Shown: positions 56,696-64,000 of the stretch, in pieces
Position numbering within the stretch: the first letter of the stretch is position 1
How the letters are laid out: every line of letters starts with the position of its first letter
Assembly: GCA_009823505.1 (NCBI GenBank)
Contig: VZQC01013997.1
Coordinates: 68,220 to 132,219, forward strand
DNA: 64,000 bases
DNA from: Rhizomys pruinosus
Lineage: Eukaryota > Chordata > Mammalia > Rodentia > Spalacidae
Reading direction: 5' to 3'
The notes under the pieces: generated by a model
Database searches by the model: none
What the model saw: only the letters and a program-made list of their open reading frames with translations
What the model was told of the DNA's origin: nothing
Made by a program: the position numbers and the translations under genes

Positions 56696-57111
56696 TGGAC
56701 ATCAAGCGTCTTCTCTATTGTTCTCCACGTTACAGGGTCTCTCAGTGAACCTTTAGCTCAGCCTTTTGGGTAGGCTGGCTGGCCAGTGAGGTCCCAGTTT
56801 CCAGAAGCCAGACTGAGCCCCCAACACTGGGCTTACAACACGCACAGCTGATGGCGGCTTTGCATTTTACATGTTGAGCCTCTGTAATCACTTACTGTGA
56901 AATTAAGAGCCTAATAACAGGCTTAAAATGGGTTTCTGGATTTTGTTAACCCTACCAATTTCCTCCATTTTGGCCACTTGACTCTGTATTCTACAAGCTG
57001 TCAACATTTCACTGAACCCTGTCAACTATGGCAATAAAAACCCTATATAACAAAGTCAACAAGTATTCAGGACACTAAAGACAATATTGAATTTCAAGCC
57101 AAGTACAAGTG
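56696..57111. other. Bcat1 intron, single-copy
   Basis: No exon or named repeat recognised. Confidence 0.4.
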
Positions 57112-57122
57112 GCGCGCGCACG

Positions 57123-57165
<43 letters not shown>
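57112..57165. repeat. (CG)n-(CA)n microsatellite
   Basis: GCGCGCGCACGCGCGCGCGC followed by about 17 CA units; a strong Z-DNA-type alternation. Confidence 0.94.
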
Positions 57166-57336
57166 CACTATGAAGACTATGAAGACAGGCTGGAGCACCT
57201 GACAAATTCAAGGTCAGCATGGGCCACAGAGTGGAACCCTGTCTCCAAAAATCCAAAACTCAAACCATGTAGGTATATCACTGTGATCCCAGCACACAGG
57301 AGAGAGGATAGGAGGGTAAGAAGTTCAAGTTCAGGA

Positions 57337-57680
57337 CCAGAGAGATGAGAGATGGCTCAGCGGTTAAGAGCACTGGCCTAACAACCATCTATAATTCCAG
57401 TTCCAGGGAATTCAGTGCCTTTTTTTTTTTTTTTTTTTTTTTATCTTTTGGTCTTTGTCTCCCTGTAGCCCCAGCTGTCCTGGAACTCACTCTGTAGTGA
57501 GACCAGGCTGGCCTTGAACTCACAAAGATCTGTCTGCCTCTGCCTCCCAAGTGCTAGGATTAAAGGCATGTGCCACCACACCCAGCCTATCCAATCCCTT
57601 CGTCTCACCTCCACAGGCATGACATGAGTGGATCTACCTCCATGCAGGAATATACTCATACACATAAAGTAAAAAATGTT
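57337..57680 (+). repeat. B2 SINE split by a B1
   Basis: The B2 head (AGAGATGAGAGATGGCTCAG) runs to TTCAGTGCCT, where a minus-strand B1 starts. The B2 resumes at about 57591 with CACCTCCACAGGCATGACAT and its AT-rich tail. Confidence 0.88.
57421..57590 (-). repeat. B1 SINE nested in a B2
   Basis: Poly-T tail, TTGTCTCCCTGTAGCCCCAG, ending GCATGTGCCACCACACCCAG. It interrupts the B2 at its CAGTGCC(CTCTTC) position. Confidence 0.93.
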
Positions 57681-57879
57681 TTTTAAATGAAGTTCAAGGC
57701 CACCCTCATCTACATAGTGAGTTCAAGGCTATCCTGGGTTACATGCAACCCTATCTCAAAAAAAAGTATAGAGAATTTCTGTACTATACATCTACTAACT
57801 AATAATATTCCAATATTTAATGGAAATCTCACAAAACAATGACTTGTCTTTAATAGTGTGGTTTGTTTTTATCACAGTA

Positions 57880-58025
57880 TTTATTTATTTAGGATGCATA
57901 TATGTGTGAGCACATTCATGCCAGGACATTTGATTGGAGGTCAGAGGACCACTTTCGGGAGCTGGTTTGCCTCTTCCACCTCCTGGGTTCAGGCTTCTGA
58001 CCCACACCTACCTTGCTAGCCCTAA
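57880..58025 (-). repeat. B3-like SINE
   Basis: TTTATTTAGGATGCATATAT, GGAGGTCAGAGGACCACTTT, GGGAGCTGGTTTGCCTCTTC; B3-type body with a weak head. Confidence 0.65.
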
Positions 58026-58206
58026 CAATGTAGGTTAAACAGATGGAGACTCAGAGAAAAACCCATATCAAAATATGTAGAAAGTACCAATTCTTAAAAG
58101 ATTTATAGTAAGAAGAGAGCTGCCGGCTAGTCCTAGCAGGCAGGAACCTGGGTTGTTATTTTCAGTGCCACAATGAAATAAAAACACAAAATTCAGGGTA
58201 TTATTG

Positions 58207-58440
58207 CTGGACCCGGGGATGCCTGCTTGTAATCCCCATTACTCAGGAGGCTGAAACAAAATCCCAAGGTCCAGGCAAGTCCAGGGTACACAGTGAGTTC
58301 AAGCCAGCCTAGGCAACTTAACTCAGATCCTCAAAATAAGAAGAGGTCTGGGGATGTGTTCAGAAGGAGTACTTGCCTAGTGTATGTGTGTGTGCGAAGC
58401 CCTGGGTTCAAGTCCCAGTTCTGGAGGAGAAAAAAAGAGT
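58207..58440 (+). repeat. B1-like and ID-like parts (reversed B4 order)
   Basis: TGCCTGCTTGTAATCCCCAT (B1-like) is followed by GAGGTCTGGGGATGTGTTCA (ID-like head) and CCCTGGGTTCAAGTCCCAG. Diverged. Confidence 0.55.
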
Positions 58441-58734
58441 GTACATATACTAAATCCCCTGTAGTTGGTGGGCTGTTTGACCATTGAACTGCCTGAGCCC
58501 CAACTCCCAATACAGAGTGTTCAGACACAGAAGAGAGCAAACTGGACAGGCAGCTCATCTGAAAATCAGTGACTGACAGCACTTATTTGACATCTCAGCA
58601 ATTAGAACATCTCAAGCCAAACAGCAAACCCTGACACCCTGCTGCAGCACCTATGCTGGCCTGTTACTTCCTAGCTGTGGTCTCCCAGACCCACTGAAAA
58701 TGAAGAGCAGGCACAGAGAAAGCAGAGAGATCAC

Positions 58735-58877
58735 CTCCATCTTCGTTTATCCAGTACAGGAAAAGGTTCATGGTGCCCACTTCAGTTATCTGGTGGTCCT
58801 TCCCGTACAGCCACAGGACCTGCTGGCAGCCTTGAGCCATGGCCTCATACTGCGCCAGGAGAGACAAGCCGTAATTC
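58735..58877 (-). CDS. Bcat1: Bcat1 coding exon, fifth from the end (cofactor-binding segment)
   Basis: This is a 143-nt internal exon of cytosolic branched-chain amino-acid aminotransferase, a fold-type IV PLP enzyme that moves the amino group of Leu, Ile or Val to 2-oxoglutarate. The minus-strand peptide runs from [20 protein letters not shown] through [20 protein letters not shown] to LYWINEDG, about residues 226-272 of the 386-residue human protein. TEVGTMN holds the glutamate that contacts the PLP ring nitrogen in the mitochondrial paralogue BCAT2 (E237 there). The acceptor is a pyrimidine tract ending CTGCTAG before G-AAT-TAC, and the donor is GATGGAG/GTGATC. One base at each end shares a codon with its neighbour, and the 3' phase fits the next exon exactly (GAA). 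The PLP lysine lies a few residues upstream, in an exon outside the window. Confidence 0.97.
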
Positions 58878-58935
58878 CTAGCAGGGAAAGGAAAGCCTTC
58901 TGATGAACATCCGTCACCCATGCCCACCCTCCACT

Positions 58936-58982
58936 CTGATACTCAACTTCAATTTTCATTTTTTTTTATAGAGAGAGAGAGA

Positions 58983-59015
<33 letters not shown>

Positions 59016-59160
59016 CACGCGCATGTGTGTGCGCCCTTGTGTATATGGCAGGTCACAGGACAAATTATGGGAGTGAGTTCTCTCCTGTCCTCCTGTGGGA
59101 CACTGGCATGGAACTCAGGTCATCAGGCTTTCTACCCACTGAGACACCTTGCTAGCCATC
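58936..59160 (-). repeat. B3-like SINE with (GT)n tail region upstream of a Bcat1 exon
   Basis: GAGAGAGAGAG(TG)n at the left (58973-59010), then a B3-type body (AATTATGGGAGTGAGTTCTC) and head complement CACTGAGACACCTTGCTAGC. It starts 60 bp before the acceptor at 58877 in gene sense. Confidence 0.75.
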
Positions 59161-59168
59161 AGCTCTTA

Positions 59169-59171
<3 letters not shown>

Positions 59172-59214
<43 letters not shown>

Positions 59215-59228
59215 ACACACACGCGCGC
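59172..59228. repeat. (CA)n microsatellite
   Basis: About 25 CA units with one GA break and a CGCGCG end. Inverted relative to the (GT)n at 58983-59010. Confidence 0.95.
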
Positions 59229-59534
59229 ATGGCCTATCCTATCAACGCACCTGCTCTTTCTTTTTTTCTGCATACTCACTGGAAATCTAGTAATGCCGAA
59301 GTAACCTGCACACGATAAATACAACTTACGTTTTGAGTTCTGAGAGCAGCTACCCCATGAAGCTGAAGCACAAGAGCAGAAAAGTTCAAGGCCACCCAGG
59401 GATACAGAGTGAGTTAAGAGCAGCCTGAAAACCTCAGTGAGACCCCGGGCTCCAAAATGGAAGTCAGTGCAGAGTGTGCACCCAGCATGACAAAGCCAGA
59501 GGGTCAAGTCCTGGGACCATGAAAACTTTTAAAA

Positions 59535-59760
59535 GGGGGCCAGAGTGACGGCTGAGCTGAGCGGTTAAGAGCACTGTCTGCTCTTGCAGAACAAGCATTC
59601 CATTCCCAGCACCCACGTGGCAGCCAACAACCATCTGTACTCCAGTACCAGGGGAATCTGACGCCCTCTTCTGACTTCCTTGAGCAATGCACAACGTAGG
59701 TACACTTGCATATATGCAAGCAATACACACATGCACATAAAATACTTTTTCAAAAATTTA
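59535..59760 (+). repeat. B2 SINE
   Basis: GGGGGCCAGAGTGACGGCTG head to an ACATAAAATAC tail. Confidence 0.9.
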
Positions 59761-59774
59761 ACAAAAGAATGCTG

Positions 59775-60137
59775 ACTGTGGTGGTTTGAATGAGAGTGTC
59801 CCCCATAGGCTTTAAGTATTCAGACATTTTGTCCCCAGTTGGTGGCACTGTTCTGGGAGATCTTAGAAGGTGTGGCCATGCTGGAGGAAGTACATCATTG
59901 GGGGTGGGCTTAGTAAGTTTAATAAGCCTTACAGTCTCCAGTCTCTCTCTTTCTTGACAGTGCTGGTTGCAAAATGTGAGCCTCGGCTTGCTGCTCCAGC
60001 CCCGGCCACCATGCTTCCCGCCACAATGGACTCTAATTCCCTGGAACCGTCAATTGTAAGCTCAAATAAACTCTTCCTTTTTATAAGTTCCCTTGGTCAT
60101 GGTGGTTTTATCACAGCAACAGAAAAGTGACTAGTAC
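59775..60137 (+). repeat. URR1-like rodent repeat, plus orientation
   Basis: GACTGTGGTGGTTTGAATGA, AGGCTTTAAGTATTCAGACA, GGTGTGGCCATGCTGGAGGA and a right end GGTGGTTTTATCACAGCAAC. It is the reverse complement of 9663-10018 and the better-preserved copy. Confidence 0.7.
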
Positions 60138-60554
60138 ACCAACCTTCCCAGGCTCATGACAGGAGATGAGCGAGACCAGTGATGCATGCGTTTACTAGGA
60201 TAAGAACCAGCACTTCATAGTGAGCTACCGTGCTAAGCTGTGGTATTCAGTGGGTTACACGTTATGAAATGTATTTTATATTTAGGATATTTTGAACTGA
60301 AATGGGTGTGCCAGGTGATGACTCCAAGGACTGTCCAAGAACAAAAGCAATCTGTTTATAGTCTCACCTCATTCAGTTCCTATTGTCTACACTTCAGTGT
60401 TACTGTTACTTTGTTGTCCCAGCAGGATAGGCTCAAACTCCACATGTAGCCACCCCATCACAAGGATGGCCCTGAACCCCTGATTCTCCATGCTGTTCCC
60501 CAAGTGTTAGGGCTTGCAGCCATGTGCCACAACATTCACTACTTTAAAAAGACT
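60138..60554. other. Bcat1 intron, mostly single-copy
   Basis: A faint B1-like signal on the minus strand at 60415-60535 (GGATGGCCCTGAACCCCTGA). No exon. Confidence 0.4.
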
Positions 60555-60750
60555 CATTTTTAAAATGTATGTGTATGCATGCTTATCTGTGTATGTGCAT
60601 GCGTGTGTGTGCACCACCAGAGAGCAGTGAATCCCTAGAGCAGGAGTTACAGGTGGTTGTGAGCCACCTCTCATGGGTGCAGGAACCCAAACTTGTGCCT
60701 TCTACAGGAGCAGATGTGCTCTTAACCACTGAACCATCTCTGTAGTCCCA
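60555..60750 (-). repeat. B2 SINE, diverged
   Basis: AAAATGTATGTGTATGCATG to CTGAACCATCTCTGTAGTCC. Confidence 0.85.
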
Positions 60751-61104
60751 ATATTTACTACTTTTTGTAAGTAAAAAAGATATGATGATAGCTGATGATC
60801 AAGCTCAGCGACAGAGCATTTTCCAGGAATGTGTGAGGCCCTGGACCCCAGAACCACAATTTAAAAAAAAAAAAAAAAGGAAAAGGAAAAGGAAAGGGTA
60901 AATTACAAAAAAGCCACATTTCAGCCATTGATATACAAGAACTGGGGGGGTCTGCCTCCCCAGCTCCCTTCTCTTTATAATATCAATTATTATAGCCCAG
61001 TCTTATGATTTTGAAGAATGAGTTGTCTCAAAAGAAAATCAAACTTGGCTAGGGAATACTTAGCTTTGACTCATCTGTGCAAACCTTGGGCTAGACACTG
61101 GTTG
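60751..61104. other. Bcat1 intron sequence
   Basis: Contains a weak ID-like piece (about 60790-60860), a poly-A run and AAAGG repeats. No exon. Confidence 0.4.
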
Positions 61105-61318
61105 AGGCCCCAACAAAATGGCCCAGTGGGTAAAGGTACTTGCTGCCAAGCCTGATGACCCAAAGTCAATCCTTGAGACCCCACCTGGTGGAAGGAGAGA
61201 ACCCACAAAGTCGTCCTCTGACCTCCACCAAGTGGACCCCAGCACTTGAGCCTGTGCTCACACTGATGCACAAACAAATAAAGATATGTAAAATAAAGAA
61301 ATGTAAAAAAAAAAAAAG
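61105..61318 (+). repeat. B3 SINE
   Basis: AATGGCCCAGTGGGTAAAGG, TTGCTGCCAAGCCTGATGAC, GACCTCCACCAAGTGGACCC and an AAATAAAGAAATG-poly-A tail; a good B3 match. Confidence 0.85.
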
Positions 61319-62390
61319 TATCCCACAAAGCACTGCCCTCATTAATCTGCAGATAACAGAGAAAGGAAGGAAACAGGGTTTGAGAACTAAACTAAAACGC
61401 AGGTTTGGACATGGGACTTGGGGTAAATCACTCCTTATGATAAGTGTCCCTGTTCTCAAAATGGCCTAGTCTCTGAGGTCAGCAAAGGCACCACATAGAG
61501 AGTGACCCACACACACACACACACATACACACACCTGTGCTCAGGCCTCCTACATGCTTTATGGATTGCGCTTTTTCCCTCCAGCTGCTTAGTGGCTTCG
61601 AACAGGAGCCCACAGTGTCCTGTTTATTAGTAGCTGATGTGTAACAACTGCACTTACCCATTGGTTAATAAAATGGTCCGATAATGCACTCAATACTCTT
61701 AACTTCACATACTCAATGCCTGGTGATAACAAGAGACAGAGGGCAGATGGAAGGTCCTCTCTCCTAGATGTCCTTACCCTAATCCTCAGAGCCTGGAAAG
61801 ACTCCACCTAATAAGTCAAGGCACTCTGACATGTGATTCATGACTGGCCAGGGACAACCTTGTCCTTGAGGTGACACATCCACAGGAAGCCCCGGGGAAC
61901 TTGCAGTGAAAAAGAGGCTAATCAACTTTTATACTGGTAAATTCAATTCAGTCCACCCCAGCCTACCAACAGATGAAACCCTGGAAAGAGGAAGAAGTGA
62001 CCAACTGTATACTGATGGGGTCGGAGGGGTGAATGGGGTGCTTTCGTATTGTGCTCTGTGAAGATGCATTTGTACTGAGTTGCAGAAAGGAACCTGGACA
62101 TGTCATTTCGATAGCTTAACGTAAATACACTGCTAATAGTCTGTTCTGAGTTAACCCTTTCCAGAGCCTCCCCAGTCCAGAGTACTCAACATTTCCAGAA
62201 CTGACTGAGCCCAAATATCCAGAGGGGGGCAAGGAACCTAGTTAAGAGAGGCACAGACATCACAAGTGTCAGGAACATGGCTAAGCACCTGGCCGGAGTG
62301 GCAATGTCCAGCTCTAAATGACAGCTGCCTTCGTGTTAGCCTCCAGCCCTGCCTGAAAGGTGCTGTGCAGAAGAGAGAGCGCGCATAATT
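61319..62390. other. Bcat1 intron, single-copy
   Basis: About 1 kb with only a short (CA)n at 61508-61535. The upstream Bcat1 exon that must carry the PLP lysine is not found here. Confidence 0.45.
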
Positions 62391-63563
62391 GCAGGACGCT
62401 AGTCTACTGTCTTCTAGGATCCCTGGCTCTTTACAGGATGCTAGTCTACTGTCTTCTTGGATCCCTGGCTCTGTGCAGGATGCGAGTCTACTGTCTTGGC
62501 AGATCCCTGGCTCTTTGTAGGATGCTAATCTATTGTCTTGGCAGATCCCTGGCTCTTTGCAGGAGGTTAGTCTACTGTCTTCTTGGATCCCTGGCTCTGT
62601 GCAGGATGCTAGTCTACTGTCTTGGCGGATCCCTGGCTCTTTGCAGGAGGCTAGTCTACTGTCTTCTTGGATCCCTGGCTCTGTGCAGGACGCTAGTCTA
62701 CTGTTTTGGTGGATCCCTGGCTCTGTCCAGGACGCTAGTCTACTGTCTTCTTGGATCCCTGGCTCTGTGCAGGACACTAGTCTACTGTCTTAGCAGATCC
62801 CTGGCTCTTTGCAGGATGCTAGTCTACTGTCTTCTTGGATCCCTGGCTCTTTGCAGGACGCTAGTCTACTGTCTTCTTGGATCCCTGGCTCTGTGCAGGA
62901 CGCTAGTCTACTGTCTTGGCGGATCCCTGGCTCTTTGCAGGATGCTAGTCTACTGTCTTGGTGGATCCCTGGCTCTTTGCAGGACGCTAGTCTACTGTCT
63001 TCTTGGATCCCTGGCTCTGTGCAGGACGCTAGTCTACTGTCTTGGCGGATCCCTGGCTCTTTGCAGGATGCTAGTCTACTGTCTTGGCGGATCCCTGGCT
63101 CTTTGCAGGAGGCTAGTCTACTGTCTTCTTGGATCCCTGGCTCTGTGCAGGACGCTAGTCTACTGTCTTGGCGGATCCCTGGCTCTTTGCAGGACGCTAG
63201 TCTACTGTCTTGGCAGATCCCTGGCTCTTTGCAGGATGCTAGTCTACTGTCTTCTTGGATCCCTGGCTCTTTGCAGGATGCTAGTCTACTGTCTTGGCGG
63301 ATCCCTGGCTCTTTGCAGGAGGCTAGTCTACTGTCTTCTTGGATCCCTGGCTCTGTGCAGGACGCTAGTCTACTGTCTTGGCGGATCCCTGGCTCTTTGC
63401 AGGACGCTAGTCTACTGTCTTGGCGGATCCCTGGCTCTTTGCAGGAGGCTAGTCTACTGTCTTCTTGGATCCCTGGCTCTTTGCAGGACGCTAGTCTACT
63501 GTCTTCTTGGATCCCTGGCTCTGTGCAGGACGCTAGTCTACTGTCTTCTTGGATCCCTGGCTC
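62391..63563 (+). repeat. 42-bp minisatellite, about 28 copies
   Basis: The unit is CAGGACGCTAGTCTACTGTC then TTCTTGGATCCCTGGCTCTG and two more bases. Two unit types differ in the middle: TTCTTGGAT (A) and TTGGCGGAT or TTGGCAGAT (B). A units usually end CTGTG and B units CTTTG. The order reads about AABBABABABAABBABBABBABABBAAA. Because 42 is a multiple of 3 and no unit has a stop in the relevant frames, it gives open frames on both strands: about 400 codons on plus, and 262 and 179 codons on minus. It lies in an intron of Bcat1. No start context, codon bias or family match supports a protein. Confidence 0.97.
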
Positions 63564-63669
63564 CACAATGAAGGCCAACTTGAAGATTCCACCCCTTCTC
63601 TGCTCACTGGCACCATGAACTCTGATATTCCAATAACTTACATGACTATGTACCCCGCTTACCCTTTTG

Positions 63670-63850
63670 TAAAAAACTTATTTTTATTTTTGATCTATGT
63701 GTATGTGTCTTTGTGTGTGTGTGCTGTGTGTGCCGTGTGTCTGTGTGTGTCTGTGTGTACAGAAGCCACCATCGGCCATCAGATCCCCTGGAGCTGGAGT
63801 TTCAGACAGTTGTGAGCGGCTGCATGGGTGCTGGGAACTGAACAGAGTGC
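63670..63850 (-). repeat. B2 SINE, head-truncated, with TG expansion
   Basis: TTTTGATCTATGTGTATGTG, a (TG)n-rich part, then CAGATCCCCTGGAGCTGGAG and GGGTGCTGGGAACTGAACAG. The head complement is lost. Confidence 0.82.
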
Positions 63851-63910
63851 TGAGTTTGACATGTTCATCATACCCTGACTCAGACACAGGAAGACCCCAG
63901 GGCACTTAGC

Positions 63911-64000
63911 CCTGCTAGCCCCTGCTAGCCCCTGCTGGCCCCTGCTGGCCCCTGCTGGCCCCTGCTGGCCCCTGCTGGCCCCTGCTAGCCCCTGCTAGCC
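63911..64000 (+). repeat. 10-bp tandem repeat running off the right edge
   Basis: Nine units of CCTGCT(A/G)GCC, in the order A,A,G,G,G,G,G,A,A. The array continues past the window end. Confidence 0.96.

Noticed and set aside
58878..62390. The upstream Bcat1 exon with the PLP lysine
   Set aside because: I searched the minus strand for the expected CKMGG-type ending followed by a donor and found none. It must lie beyond the window.
62360..63571. A 403-codon open frame (plus) and 262/179-codon frames (minus) as repeat proteins
   Set aside because: They arise from a stop-free tandem repeat whose period is divisible by three. Both strands are equally open, no start or splice context stands out, and the array is in a Bcat1 intron.

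Overview
This window is nuclear DNA from a muroid rodent (mouse, hamster, vole, gerbil or mole-rat group). It is dense with B1, B2, B3/B4 and ID short interspersed elements, includes LINE-1 3' ends, and carries older mammalian MIR-type fragments. The one recognisable protein-coding gene is Bcat1 (cytosolic branched-chain amino-acid aminotransferase) on the minus strand. Its last five coding exons and a long 3' untranslated region lie between about 31.3 and 58.9 kb. The deduced peptide differs from the mouse protein as I recall it, so the species is probably not house mouse; I cannot name it.

Layout. 1-6786: repeat-rich intergenic DNA, error-laden, ending at a single N (6787). 6788-13080: intergenic DNA with B2/B1 elements, a LINE-1 3' end, a nested B2-in-B1 insertion and a rodent repeat whose sister copy sits near 60 kb. 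13085-19650: a second and cleaner copy of 1-6786. 19.7-31.2 kb: intergenic DNA with large CT and GT microsatellites, a 20-bp tandem array, a second N (23964), a short retroposed mRNA 3' end with target-site duplications, and a strange CpG-rich/poly-G stretch (27.2-27.7 kb). 31.26-37.84 kb: the Bcat1 3' UTR, with a candidate polyadenylation signal, several SINE insertions and an AT-rich homeodomain/octamer-motif block at about 35.4-35.7 kb. 37.84-58.88 kb: five Bcat1 exons and four introns. 58.88-64 kb: part of the next upstream intron, with paired GT/CA tracts near the exon, a 28-copy 42-bp minisatellite (62391-63563) and a 10-bp tandem array running off the right edge.

The five exons splice in frame and give about 161 residues, starting just after the PLP-lysine region and ending at a natural stop. 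They carry the glutamate expected to contact the cofactor ring nitrogen, the phosphate-binding loop, the CXXC redox pair and the C-terminal PLP-phosphate threonine motif. The PLP lysine itself and everything N-terminal to it must lie beyond the right edge. No other functional gene, tRNA, rRNA, CRISPR array or bacterial-type feature is supported. The strongest surprises are structural: a probable unmerged contig overlap, and a two-class minisatellite in a Bcat1 intron that is open on both strands.
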